This document shows positions 11,279 to 21,141 of a DNA stretch of 64,000 bases, piece after piece. Numbering within the stretch: position 1 is the first letter of the stretch; every line of letters begins with the position of its first letter. Origin of the DNA: Bufo bufo (lineage: Eukaryota > Chordata > Amphibia > Anura > Bufonidae); the NCBI RefSeq assembly GCF_905171765.1, contig NC_053398.1, positions 49,320,323 to 49,384,322 on the forward strand, given 5' to 3'. The position numbers were made by a program, and so were the translations under genes. The notes below the pieces were generated by a model. That model had not been told where the DNA came from. It searched no databases and saw nothing but the letters and a program-made list of their open reading frames with translations.

Positions 11279-12221
11279 CAGTACAGACCAAAAGTTTGGA
11301 CACACCTTCTCCTTCAAAGAGTTTTCTTTATTTTCATGACTATGACGGCATCAAAACTATGAATTAACACATGTGGAATAAATTATATACATAACAAACA
11401 AGTGTGAAACAACTGAAAATATGTCATATTCTAGGTTCTTCAAAGTAGCCACCTTTTGCTTTGATTACTGCTTTGCACACTCTTGGCATTCTCTTGATGA
11501 GCTTCAAGAGGTAGTCCCCTGAAATGGTCTTCCAACAGTCTTGAAGGAGTTACCAGAGATGCTTAGCACTTGTTGGCCCTTTTGCCTTCACTCTGCGGTC
11601 CAGCTCACCCCAAACCATCTCGATTGGGTTCAGGTCCGGTAACTGTGGAGGCCAGGTCATCTGGCGCAGCACCCCATCACTCTCCTTCATGGTCAAATAG
11701 CCCTTACTTTCAAAGTTTTCCCAATTTTTCAGCTGACTGACTGACCTTCATTTCTTAAAGTAATGATGGCCACTCGTTTTTCTTTACTTAGCTGCTTTTT
11801 TCTTGCCATAATACAAATTCTAACAGTCTATTCAGTAGGACTATCAGCTGTGTATCCACCTGACTTCTCCTCAACGCAACTGATGGTCCCAACCCCATTT
11901 ATAAGGCAAGAAATCCCACTTATTAAACCTGACAGGGCACACCTGTGAAGTGAAAACCATTTCAGGGGACTACCTCTTGAAGCTCATCAAGAGAATGCCA
12001 AGAGTGTGCAAAGCAGTAATCAAAGCAAAAGGTGGCTACTTTGAAGAACCTAGAATATGACATATTTTCAGTTGTTTCACACTTGTTTGTTATGTATATA
12101 ATTCCACATGTGTTAATTCATAGTTTTGATGCCTTCAGTGTGAATCTACAATTTTCATAGTCATGAAAATAAAGAAAACTCTTTGAATGAGAAGGTGTGT
12201 CCAAACTTTTGGTCTGTACTG
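11279..12221. mobile_element. Tc1-like deletion derivative with inverted transposase ends
   Basis: The termini CAGTACAGACCAAAAGTTTG (11279) and its complement (ending 12221) are flanked by TA at 11277-11278 and 12222-12223. Inverted ends exceed 100 bp. The minus strand at 11424-11720 encodes the C-terminal part of a Tc1 transposase. The plus strand at about 11963-12058 repeats the last third of the same coding region facing the other way, so both arms carry transposase 3' sequence. The second copy at 55780-56215 shares the junction near GCAAGAAATCCCACTTATTA, which points to an amplified internal-deletion subfamily. Confidence 0.85.
11424..11720 (-). pseudogene. Tc1 transposase, C-terminal fragment
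   Basis: Read on the minus strand, this keeps the PDLNPIE segment (third catalytic acidic residue of the DDE/E triad) followed by a basic stretch and the terminal KGGYFEEPRI. The N-terminal DNA-binding region and the first two catalytic aspartates are absent. A TAA interrupts the frame after KHLW. A Tc1 transposase would normally be about 340 residues; this is under a third. It cannot make an active enzyme. Confidence 0.8.
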
Positions 12222-12223
12222 TA

Positions 12224-13071
12224 TGTCTAGTTTTAACTGGATTCTCCAAGGTACAGTGATCCCTCAGGAAACAATGGCCTGAGAATACAACATTTTCAAC
12301 GTACAATGGTCTTTTCTGGGCCATCCTAAGTTGAAACTAGACTCAACATACAATGCCTCAGACTCAGACCCAACCAATCAAGGCCACTTCTCTGGTAAAA
12401 CAGCAGAAGTAGTAGTTGCTCGTTAGCAGCTATTCCTGATTGTGATATGTAAGGACCTATTTTATCTGTCTTAGTTACCTGCTTATTTTTCTTAAATCTT
12501 AAATTTTTTCTCCTCTTGGATGACATTTTCGGGCTTTGGAACCAATTACTCAACTTACAATGTGGTCAACATACAAGTACAAGTAAAGTTTCACAATCAT
12601 ACTGGCACAGAAAATCTTGGATTCCAGCAGATAAGCAGTATATTTGCTTACTCATAACCCCTGAAGAAAAGATTATGATAGGACATTAGTTTGTTAGGAG
12701 AAGTCAGAGGTGACCTGAGGTAAAGCATATGCATGTGAAAGGGAATAAGAGATAAGAGCCAGGGAAAATTCTAGAAGAGAACAGATGGTAAGTATGAAAC
12801 ATATTTATTGTACATGGTGAACAACATTGAAAGAAATTAATGGCTGAATTGAAGTCCTAAAAAGGAATAAAAGTTCATCAATATGTTTTATGTACCCAAA
12901 AATGATGCCAATCAAAACTACAACTTGCCCTTAAAAATAAACTCTCACAAAGCTATGCCACCTGAAAAATAAAACATTTATAACTCTTGCAATACAGAGA
13001 CAAAAAAAACGAATTAGTTTCAATAAAAGGTACATTGACAGACATAATAATACATTAAAAAAAACTATATA
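12224..13071. other. AT-rich spacer with a possible pogo-like fragment
   Basis: At 12250 the sequence TACAGTGATCCCTCAGGA resembles the start of pogo/Tigger-type elements, and related motifs (TACAATG, ACTCAACTTACAATG) recur to about 12590, but no opposite terminus or transposase is recognisable. The remainder to 13071 is AT-rich without features I can identify. Confidence 0.3.
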
Positions 13072-13391
13072 TACAGTGCCTTGGAAAATTATTTATTCCC
13101 CTTGAACTTTTCCACATTTGTTTACATTACACCCACAAACAAATTAATTTTATTGGGATTTTATGAGCTATACCAACACAAGGTTGCAAATATGCATGAA
13201 GTGAAAAGAAAATGATACGAGGTTTTCAAAAGTTTTTATAACAAAAAATCTGGAAAGTGTGGCGTCCTTTTGCTGCATTTACAGCTGAAATTCTGTTGGG
13301 GTATGTCTCTACCAGTTTTACATATGCAGAGGCTGAAATCTCTGCCCATTTTTTTTTGCAAAATAGCTCCAGCTCAGTCAGACTGGATGTA

Positions 13392-14948
13392 CAGTCGTGG
13401 CCAAAAGTTTTGAGAATTACATAAATATTGGAAATTGGAAAAGTTGCTGCTTAAGTTTTTATAATAGCAATTTGCATATACTCCAGAATGTTATGAAGAG
13501 TGATCAGATGAATTGCATAGTCCTTCTTTGCCATGAAAATTAACTTAATCCCAAAAAAAAACTTTCCACTGCATTTCATTGCTGTCATTAAAGGACTGCT
13601 GAGATCATTTCAGTAATCGTCTTGTTAACTCAGGTGAGAATGTTGACGTGCACAAGGCTGGAGATCATTATGTCAGGCTGATTGGGTTAAAATGGCAGAC
13701 TTGACATGTTAAAATGAGGGTGATGCTTGAAATCATTGTTCTTCCATTGTTAACCATGGTGACCTGCAAAGAAACGCGTGCAGCCATCATTGCGTTGCAT
13801 AAAAATGGCTTCACAGGCAAGGATATTGTGGCTACTAAGATTGCACCTCAATCAACAATTTATAGGATCATCAAGAACTTCAAGGAAAGAGGTTAAATTC
13901 TTGTTAAGAAGTCTTTAGGGCGTCCAAGAAAGTCCAGCATGCGCCAGGATTGTCTCCTAAAGAGGATTCAGCTGCGGGATCGGCGTGCCACCAGTGCAGA
14001 GCTTGCTCAGGAATGGCAGCAGGCAGGTGTAAGCGTATCTGCACGCACAGTGTGGCGAAGACTTTTGGAAGATGGCCTGGTGTCAAGAAGGGCAGCAAAG
14101 AAGCCACTTCTCTCCAAAAAAACCATCAGGGACAGATTGATCTTCTGCAGAAAGTATGGTGAATGGACTGCTGAGGACTGGGGCAAAGTCATATTCTCCG
14201 ATGAAGCCTCTTTCCGATTGTTTGGGGCATCTGGAAAAAGGCTTGTCCGGAGAAGAAAAGGTGAGCGCTACCATCAGTCCTGTGTCATGCCAACAGTAAA
14301 GCATCCTGAGACTATTCATGTGTGGGGTTGCTTCTCATCCAAGGGAGTGGGCTCACTCACAATTTTGCCCAAAAACACAGCCATGAATAATGAATGGTAC
14401 CTAAACACCCTCTAACAGCAACTTCTTCCAACAATCCAACAACAGTTTGGTGAAGAACAATGCATTTTCCAGCACGATGGAGCACCGTGCCATAAGGCAA
14501 AAGGGATAACTAAGTGGCTCGGGGACCAAAACGTTGACATTTTGGGTCCATGGCCTGGAAACTCCCCAGATCTTAATCCCATTGAGAACTTGTGGTCAAT
14601 CCTCAAGAGGCGGGTGGACAAACAAAACCCCACTAATTCTGACAAACTCCAAGAAGTGATTATGAAAGAATGGGTTGCTATCAGTCAGGAATTGGCCCAG
14701 AAGTTGATTGAGAGCATGCCCAGTCGAATTGCAGAGGTCCTGAAAAAGAAGGGCCAACACTGCAAATACTGACTCTTTGCATAAATGTCATGTAATTGTC
14801 GATAAAAGCCTTTGAAACGTATGAAGTGCGTGTAATTATATTTCACTACATCACAGAAACAACTGAAACAAAGATCTAAAAGCAGTTTAGCAGCAAACTT
14901 TGTGAAAACTAATATTTTTGTCATTCTCAAAACTTTTGGCCATGACTG
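13392..14948 (+). mobile_element. Tc1/mariner element with DD35E spacing
   Basis: Termini CAGTCGTGGCCAAAAGTTTT (13392) and the complement of CAGTCATGGCCAAAAGTTTT (ending 14948) are flanked by TA at 13390-13391 and 14949-14950. The element is 1557 bp, full length for the superfamily, and holds one transposase gene. It is inserted in an older Tc1 copy, which fixes its relative age. By my count 35 residues separate the second and third catalytic acids, the spacing of the DD35E group described in vertebrates as Traveler; assignment to that family is inference. Confidence 0.9.
13756..14772 (+). pseudogene. DD35E transposase with two in-frame stops
   Basis: This is a cut-and-paste transposase of about 339 codons. 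The N-terminal helix-turn-helix covers roughly residues 1-110 (ETRAAIIALHKNGFTGKDI onward). The catalytic part has FSDEASF (first Asp), QHDGAPCHKAK (second Asp) and SPDLNPIENLW (Glu). The start is taken at the ATG of MVTCKETRAAI; an upstream in-frame ATG at 13714 would add 14 residues. Two single-base nonsense changes interrupt it: TAA at 13894-13896, after the first 46 codons, and TAA at 14413-14415, just before the second catalytic Asp. No frameshift was found, so decay is slight. It cannot be translated in full. Confidence 0.9.
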
Positions 14949-15360
14949 TAGAACGTCTGTGAATGGCAATTATCAAGTCTTGACACAGATTCTCAATGGG
15001 ATTTAGGTCTGGACTTTGACTTGGCTATTCTAACACATGAATATGCTTTTATCTAAACCATTCCATTGCAGCTCTGACTGTATATTTAGGGTTGTTGTTA
15101 TGCTGGAAGGTAAACCTCCACCCCAATCTCAAATCTTTTGCAGCCTCTACCAGGTTTTGCCCTGTTTTTAGCTCCATCCTTCTTCCCATCAACACTGACA
15201 ACCTTCCCTGTACCCCACACTATCCTATAGCATGGTGCTGTCACCACCATGTTTCACAGTGGGGATGATGTGCTCAGGGTGATGGGCAGTGTCAGTTTTA
15301 CGCCACACATAGCATTTTTGCTATTAACAGATTTCACTTGTATTAACAGATTTCACTTTA

Positions 15361-15552
15361 ACCCCTTAAAGCATAATCTATGGGGCGGACACTCACCAGC
15401 AGTGACTGCAAACAGAGATTACTCCTTTTATGTTAGACTCCAGGTTTTGGTTTACAAATAATGACGTAAAATACTGATCTATATACTTCCGTTTGTGACC
15501 TACATTTCAGGCTGCAATTTTAATTCCTTTATTCATTTTCACATGCTGTAAT
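15361..15552. other. Flank of Gypsy-A
   Basis: Short AT-rich stretch between the old Tc1 remnant and Gypsy-A. It includes ACCCCTTAAAGCATAATC near 15361, perhaps the start of an unclassified DNA element that resumes after 21141. No gene seen. Confidence 0.3.
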
Positions 15553-15557
15553 ATTCA

Positions 15558-16248
15558 TGTAACGGTCACGTCCACACACACACAGGGGGAAGGGTAGTGA
15601 CCACTGCGCTCCACCCTCACCCCTGGCCCTGCCTACTTGCCTCACGAGTCCTGATGACAGAGGACAACTGGACGGCAGTCCCTAACTTAGGATATGTGCA
15701 GGGAAGACAGACAAGACAAAATACGGAACATGAACGGACCGGGTCAGAACCAAGAGAGCTACGCAGTACAACGGATTAGGCAAAGAATGGTCAGGAGAAG
15801 CCGGGGTCAAATACCAGGAGAGTAGCGAAGTACAAGAGGAGTCCTAAGAGAGTAGTCAGGTGGAAGCCGAGGTCACAAAACCAGGATGTATGCGCAGTAC
15901 AGGAGGAGCAGGCAGAGGATCATCAGGGAACAGGATCAGGTAAATATTCAGTAGTCCAACAAATAGCCAGGAACCTAGAAATTAACAGGCAACCTGTAGC
16001 CAGCAGGCTGCCTGTATTTATAGTGGGGAGTGAGGGTCATGTGAAGTGGCCAGCGTCACATGACCGACAGACCAACCAGTCGAGCACCGAGTGATCAGCT
16101 CGGCGCTCAAGGCAGACTAGGAGCAGGGAGCCACCCAGCTAGTAAAGCCGCCCTGGGAATGAGGTCAAACACAGAACCTCATTCCAAAAGCTAAGCAACA
16201 GTTCTGCGGGCAAAGGGGGACCGAGTGCACCTTCGGAACCCCGTGACA
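15558..16248 (-). repeat. Gypsy-A 3' LTR
   Basis: 691 bp, ends TGTAACGG and CCGTGACA as written on the plus strand (TG...CA). Direct copy of 20441-21136 with small indels. Next to it on the inside is the polypurine tract. Confidence 0.95.
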
Positions 16249-17747
16249 GTACCCCCCCTTTTACGAGGGGCCACTGGACCCAAGACTTCAGGCGATGGCT
16301 TTTCAGGGTGTTCTAAATGAAATTTACGAACAAGTCTAGGAGCATGAACCTCCCTGGCAGGTACCCAAGATCTCTCTTCAGGTCCATACCCCTTCCAGTG
16401 AATCAGGTACTGCAAGGAATTACGCACCTTCCTGACATCCACTATTTTAGACACCACATACTCGACAGCATCATTAACAAGAACCGGCGGAGGCGAGGCT
16501 TTCGATGGTACTACCGGTTCAAAATATTTTTTAAGTAGAGATTTATGGAACACATTATGAATGTGGAATGACTCGGGCAGCTCCAACCTAAATGATACCG
16601 GGTTAATCACCTCCGTGATCTTATATGGACCAATAAAACGAGGAGCAAATTTTCTAGAAGCTACCTTGAGAGATAGATTCTTGGAGGACAACCATACTTT
16701 ATCCCCAACCTGAAAGTTCACCCCCCTTGAACGTCTCCTATCGGCCTTGAGTTTTTGAGAACTTTGAGCCTTTTCTAGGTTCGATTGAACCCGGGCCCAA
16801 ACAGTGCACAGTTCGGAGGAGAGTTTATCAGCTTCAGGGTTAGAGGAGGAGACGGACGACCCAGAATGAAAACGGGGATGAAAACCATAGTTACAAAAGA
16901 AAGGGGAGACCCCAGCAGAAGAATTGACATGGTTATTCAGAGCAAATTCAGCCAACGGAAGGAATTTGACCCATAATTGCTGGTCATCAGCAACATACAA
17001 CCTCAGGAATTGTTCCACAGACTGATTAAGGCGTTCAGTCTGCCCATTACTCTCAGGATGGTAGGCGGAAGAAAAAGACAACGAAATTTTACATCTTTGA
17101 CAGAAGGCCCTCCAGAATTTGGACACAAACTGCACACCCCTGTCCGAAACAATATTTTCCGGGATGCCATGTAAACGAACAATCTCTCTCACAAAAATAG
17201 ATGCCAGGGTTTTAGCATTCGGAAGTTTAGACAGGGGAATGAAATGAACCATCTTGCTAAACCTATCGACCACTACCCAAACCACAGTCTTACCCTCCGC
17301 CAGCGGTAGGTCAGTTATAAAGTCCATCGAGATATGGGACCAGGGTCTACTAGGAATGGGTAGGGGTCGTAGGTTACCAGCAGGGCGAGTCCTAGGTGTC
17401 TTAGACCTGGCACAAACCTCACAGGGTGACACGTAGGACTTGACATCCCTGGTCAGAGTGGGCCACCAATAAGATCTAGAAACCAGATCCTTAGTGCCCT
17501 CAATACCCGGATGTCCACAAAAGGCAGAATCGTGACACTCACCCAACAGCTGGAGACGAAATTGTACGGGAACAAACAACTTATCTGTTGGGGTGGATAC
17601 CGGTGCCAGATGTTGTTCAGCCTTAATGCGAGCCGAGATATCCTGGGTTAGAGCCGCTAAGAAGATGTTTGCTGGTAGGATGGATTCAGGCGGCGTCTCA
17701 GTGGGTTGAAAAGCATGGAAGCTCCGAGATAATGCGTCTGCTTTCAC
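16191..17747 (-). CDS. Gypsy-A integrase with chromodomain
   Basis: The 518-codon open frame covers the end of the pol polyprotein. After the tail of RNase H (MKADALSRSF) comes the HHCC zinc-binding region (H and H in ECHDSAFCGHPG, C and C in SPCEVC). The core has its DDE residues in SMDFITDLP, VSDRGVQF and SNGQTERLN. A basic linker leads to the GPYKITEVINP barrel and a C-terminal chromodomain (YVVSKIVDVRKVRN, YLIHWKGYGPEERSWVP). The chromodomain is thought to direct insertion to marked chromatin. In life it would be released from Gag-Pol by protease, so the ATG at 17747 is internal. The frame runs 19 codons into the LTR. All catalytic residues are intact; this is the best preserved frame in the window. 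Confidence 0.93.
   Translation of the reverse strand: MKADALSRSFHAFQPTETPPESILPANIFLAALTQDISARIKAEQHLAPVSTPTDKLFVPVQFRLQLLGECHDSAFCGHPGIEGTKDLVSRSYWWPTLTRDVKSYVSPCEVCARSKTPRTRPAGNLRPLPIPSRPWSHISMDFITDLPLAEGKTVVWVVVDRFSKMVHFIPLSKLPNAKTLASIFVREIVRLHGIPENIVSDRGVQFVSKFWRAFCQRCKISLSFSSAYHPESNGQTERLNQSVEQFLRLYVADDQQLWVKFLPLAEFALNNHVNSSAGVSPFFCNYGFHPRFHSGSSVSSSNPEADKLSSELCTVWARVQSNLEKAQSSQKLKADRRRSRGVNFQVGDKVWLSSKNLSLKVASRKFAPRFIGPYKITEVINPVSFRLELPESFHIHNVFHKSLLKKYFEPVVPSKASPPPVLVNDAVEYVVSKIVDVRKVRNSLQYLIHWKGYGPEERSWVPAREVHAPRLVRKFHLEHPEKPSPEVLGPVAPRKRGGTVTGFRRCTRSPFARRTVA
16249..16262 (-). promoter_or_regulatory. Gypsy-A polypurine tract
   Basis: Read on the minus strand, AAAAGGGGGGGTAC abuts the 3' LTR start TGTCACGG. 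It would prime plus-strand DNA synthesis. Equivalent tracts occur at 43373-43386, 49120-49132 and 49947-49963 in the other Gypsy copies. Confidence 0.85.
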
Positions 17748-18766
17748 ATTTTTACTTCCTGGCCTGAACGTAATGGAGAAATCAAAATGGGTAAAAAACA
17801 GAGCCCATCAGGCTTGTCGGGATTCAACCTCTTAGCGGACTCGAGAAACATTAGGTTTTCATGGTCAGTGACAACAGTTACTCGATGCCTTGCCCCCTCC
17901 AAAAAATGTCTCCACTCCTCAAATGCCCATTTAATGGCCAACAGCTCCCTATTCCCTATGTCGTAGTTTCTCTCCGTGGGAGAGAATTTCCTAGAGAAGA
18001 AGGCACACGGTCTCAGGTTAGTGAGGCTAGCAGGACCTTGTGAAAGGACTGCTCCTGCGCCGTCCTCGGACGCATCCACCTCCACAATAAAGGGTCTCTC
18101 CTGATCAGGCTGGATCAGAATGGGAGCGCTACTAAATGCCTTTTTTAATGTTTCAAATGAAGAAATGGCCTTGGTAGACCGATTCTCCAAATCCGCCCCT
18201 TTCTTAGTAAGGTCGGTCAATGGCATAGCAATTACAGAAAAATTCATGATAAATTTACGGTAGTAATTAGTGAAACCCAAAAACCTTTGTAAAGCCTTTA
18301 AGGATGAAGGCCTTACCCATTCCTTAATTGCTAAAACCTTACCAGGATCCATCTTAAAGGCGTGAGGAGTCAAAACATGCCCTAGAAACAGTATCTCCTG
18401 TACACCAAAGACACATTTCTCTTGCTTAGCGGATAGCTGGTTCTCCCTCAACACCTCTAATACTTGTTTGACATGGGACACATGAGATTCGAAATCAGGA
18501 GAGAATATCAAAATGTCGTCAAGATAGACAATAATAAATTTACCTAAGAACTCCCTAAGAATATCGTTCATTAAGTTTTGGAACACAGCTGGGGCATTGC
18601 TGAGTCCAAAAGGCATCACCTGATATTCAAAGTGTCCTATCGGAGTATTGAACGCTGTCTTCCATTCGTCTCCCTCCTTGATTCGGATTAGATTGTATGC
18701 CCCTTTCAGGTCAATCTTGGAAAACCAGGTTGCCCCCAAAACCTGGTTAAATAAATCCGGAATCAA
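17744..18766 (-). CDS. Gypsy-A reverse transcriptase and RNase H (partial frame)
   Basis: This segment continues pol. Reverse transcriptase motifs are DLKGAYNLIRIKEGDEWKTA, MPFGLSNAPAVFQ and the catalytic [11 protein letters not shown]. The connection LGFTNYYRKFI follows, then RNase H with [35 protein letters not shown] and VVTDHENL. The frame ends out of phase: after KRLNP the expected sequence leading to the integrase zinc finger is shifted, so a small indel separates it from the integrase frame, which overlaps by 4 bases. The N-terminal part of the polymerase (18767-19225) lies in other frames with stops. Confidence 0.9.
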   Translation of the reverse strand: MIPDLFNQVLGATWFSKIDLKGAYNLIRIKEGDEWKTAFNTPIGHFEYQVMPFGLSNAPAVFQNLMNDILREFLGKFIIVYLDDILIFSPDFESHVSHVKQVLEVLRENQLSAKQEKCVFGVQEILFLGHVLTPHAFKMDPGKVLAIKEWVRPSSLKALQRFLGFTNYYRKFIMNFSVIAMPLTDLTKKGADLENRSTKAISSFETLKKAFSSAPILIQPDQERPFIVEVDASEDGAGAVLSQGPASLTNLRPCAFFSRKFSPTERNYDIGNRELLAIKWAFEEWRHFLEGARHRVTVVTDHENLMFLESAKRLNPDKPDGLCFLPILISPLRSGQEVKM

Positions 18767-19225
18767 TGGAGAGAGTATCTATTTTGGACAGTGATTTTAT
18801 TTAATCTCCGGTAATCAATACAAGGCCTAAGACCACCATCCTTCTTTTAACAAAGAAAAACCCTGCTTCCCATAGGAGAGACTGAAGGTCTAATATGCCC
18901 TTTAGCAAGGCTCTCCTTAATATAATCTTCCATAAGCCTTGCGTTCGGGCCTGAAAGATTAATAAATTCGACCTTTAGGAAATTCGGCACCCTCAATTAG
19001 CTCTATAGCGCAATCATAGGTCTATGGGGGGGTAGAAACCTCTGGAGTAAGGGACGAGAACAACATCAGAATATTCCTTAATAACAGAGGGTAATGTATT
19101 AGACCTTACTGAAACCCCAGCCCTGGACCACGGACAAGCATTAATCACACTTGGGTCCCCATTTCACCAAACTCTCCATTTGGATCAATCAATTGTGGGG
19201 TTATGTAAACGTAGCCAAGGCAACC
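18767..19225 (-). pseudogene. Gypsy-A broken protease/RT junction
   Basis: This stretch corresponds to the end of protease and the start of reverse transcriptase. The sequence around 18790-18850 still matches the finger region (CLDYR-type segment and the stretch that in the sister elements reads AAGFFFVKKK) but several indels and stops prevent one frame. No separate gene is likely here. Confidence 0.7.
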
Positions 19226-20374
19226 CTAGTCCACCTCAACCGGTAGGTTCTCCAGGACTAGAAGAGAAACATCTCTCAGAGTGGCACACACCCACGGACA
19301 GAGAAATTTCAGAGGTACCATGACCTCACCGTACCACCAATCAGGGGAGTAGCAACAATAGCCATGACAAGGATAGGTGTAGGAAAAGCAAACATTGGGA
19401 ATACCCAATTTACAAGCAAACTCAAAGTCAATAAAGCTGGCCGCTGAACCGGAGTCAATAAAGGCCCTTACCCGGCCACTTATTAACCCCAGAGAATTGT
19501 TATGGGTACCAAAAAGCTTACCTTTAGAAAAATCAGGGTGTACCTGGTCTTTAGGTTGTCTTGCCTTAGAAGGACTTGTCAGAGAGGTCCCTCTTAGGAC
19601 ACTTGTTGATCCTATGGCCAGGATCTCCACAGTAGAAGCACTCTCCGCGTCTGCGACGAAGATTACCCCAGGGGTCATGCCAACCTGCATGGGTTCCTCG
19701 GTGGAGACCTCAGTGTTGTCCCTGGAAAAGGCCTCTGGCTGGACCACCATCTGAGAACAGAACTGTCGTTCTTGTCGTCTCTCTCTCACTCGTCTGTCAA
19801 GTCGGACAACTAGGGTCATCATCTCCTCTAAGGTCTCAGGAATTTGGTAATTGACCAATAGATCTTTTAAATTATCAGATAGACCAGACCTAAACTGACT
19901 CTTCAGGGCTGGTTCATTCAATCCTGAGGGGACACACCACCGTCTGAATTGGGTGCAATACTCCTCCGCAGGGAGATGGCCCTGAACCAGTGCCCTAAGA
20001 GCTGTCTCGGCTACCAGGGCCCTGTCTGGTTCATCATAGAGGGTACCCAGGGCCTGAAAAAAACCCTCCACAGAAGTTAGACAACTGGCCCCAGGAGGTA
20101 ACGAAAATGCCCAGTCCTGGGGATCACCCTGTAGTAGAGAAATGATAATCCCCACGCGTTGGCTCTCGGGACCGGAGGACACGGGGCGCAAACGGAAGTA
20201 GAGTTTGCAATTCTCCTTAAAGGAGAGAAACACTCTTCCGGTCTCCAGAAAAGGGTTCTGGGAGCTTGATCTGGGGTTCAAAATATTGAACTGGAGGACA
20301 GAGGAGTGGAAGAACCTTGCCCCTAACTCACAAGAACGGAGTTTCTCTCCTAGCTCCTGCACCCTCTGTGTCAA
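19226..20374 (-). CDS. Gypsy-A gag and protease start, frameshifted
   Basis: 382 codons. Residues 55-230 are a Ty3/Gypsy capsid-like Gag (LSFKENCKLYFRLRP, LPAEEYCTQFRRW, LKDLLVNYQIPETLEEMM). The nucleocapsid zinc knuckle (CFYCGDPGH...) is present at about 19620-19650 but in another frame: two compensating shifts replace it by unrelated residues before the frame returns. The aspartic protease begins with AFIDSGSAASFID (catalytic DSG). The frame therefore encodes a capsid and a protease beginning but lacks its RNA-binding knuckle. The initiator is taken from the first ATG after the leader. Confidence 0.85.
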   Translation of the reverse strand: MTQRVQELGEKLRSCELGARFFHSSVLQFNILNPRSSSQNPFLETGRVFLSFKENCKLYFRLRPVSSGPESQRVGIIISLLQGDPQDWAFSLPPGASCLTSVEGFFQALGTLYDEPDRALVAETALRALVQGHLPAEEYCTQFRRWCVPSGLNEPALKSQFRSGLSDNLKDLLVNYQIPETLEEMMTLVVRLDRRVRERRQERQFCSQMVVQPEAFSRDNTEVSTEEPMQVGMTPGVIFVADAESASTVEILAIGSTSVLRGTSLTSPSKARQPKDQVHPDFSKGKLFGTHNNSLGLISGRVRAFIDSGSAASFIDFEFACKLGIPNVCFSYTYPCHGYCCYSPDWWYGEVMVPLKFLCPWVCATLRDVSLLVLENLPVEVD

Positions 20375-20440
20375 GTTAGAGACATGGTCAGTCAGGGTAC
20401 TAAGAGGATCATGATACAGTGGTTATTGGGCCTGTTAATC

Positions 20441-21136
20441 TGTAAACGGTCACGTCCACAACACACACAGGGGGAAGGGTAGTGACCACTGCGCTCCACC
20501 ATCACCCCTGGCCCTGCCTACTTGCCTCACGAGTCCTGATGACAGGGGACCAAACTAGACGGCAGTCCCTAACTTAGGATATGTGCAGGGAAGACAGACA
20601 AGACAAAATACGGAACATGAACGGACCGGGTCAGAGCAAAGAGAGCTACGCAGCTACAACGGATTAAGCAAAGAATGGTCAGGAGAAGCCGGGGTCAAAA
20701 TACCAGGAGAGTAGCGAAGTACAAGAGGAGTCCTAAGAGAGTAGTCAGGTGGAAGCCGAGGTCACAAAACCAGGATGTATGCGCAGTAAGGAGGAGCAGG
20801 CAGAGGATCGTCAGGGAACAGGATCAGGTAAATATTCAGTAGTCAACAAATAGCCGGAACCTAGAAATTAACAGGCAACCTGTAGCCAGCAGGCTGCCTG
20901 CATTTATAGGGGGGGAGTGAGGGTCATGTGACGTGGCCAGCGTCACATGACCGACAGACCAACCAGTCGAGCACCGAGTGATCAGCTCGGCGCTCAAGGC
21001 AGACTAGGAGCAGGGAGCCACCCAGCTAGTAAAGCCGCCCCTGGGAATGAGGTCAAACACAGAACCTCATTCCAAAAGCTAAGCAACAGTTCTGCGGGCA
21101 ATGGGGGACCGAGTGCACCTTCGGAACCCCGTGACA
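20441..21136 (-). repeat. Gypsy-A 5' LTR
   Basis: 696 bp, TGTAAACGG to CCGTGACA on the plus strand. It carries the promoter of the element; transcription would run leftward. Followed by the ATTCA duplication. Confidence 0.95.
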
Positions 21137-21141
21137 ATTCA

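Larger units (their letters stand above)
13074..15360 (-). mobile_element. Older Tc1-like element, split by a second Tc1
   Basis: A terminus CAGTGCCTTGGAAAATTATT begins at 13074 after a TA. Sequence of this element covers 13074-13391 and resumes at 14949, running to about 15360; the middle is an inserted DD35E element. On the minus strand the right part (14951-15330) corresponds to transposase coding sequence with several breaks, for example the region complementary to CACCACCATGTTTCACAGTG. The right terminus is missing. Highly degraded compared with its inserted neighbour. Confidence 0.65.
15558..21136 (-). mobile_element. Gypsy-A: full-length chromodomain Ty3/Gypsy retrotransposon
   Basis: Two LTRs (15558-16248 and 20441-21136) enclose a 4.2 kb interior read on the minus strand. 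The 5-bp target duplication ATTCA is perfect (15553-15557 and 21137-21141). Order on the minus strand is gag, protease, reverse transcriptase, RNase H, integrase, chromodomain, the Ty3/Gypsy order. The chromodomain places it with chromoviruses. The integrase frame is open over 518 codons; gag and the 5' part of pol are broken. LTRs differ at scattered positions and small indels, so insertion was not very recent. Transcription would start in the right-hand LTR and run leftward. Confidence 0.97.
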
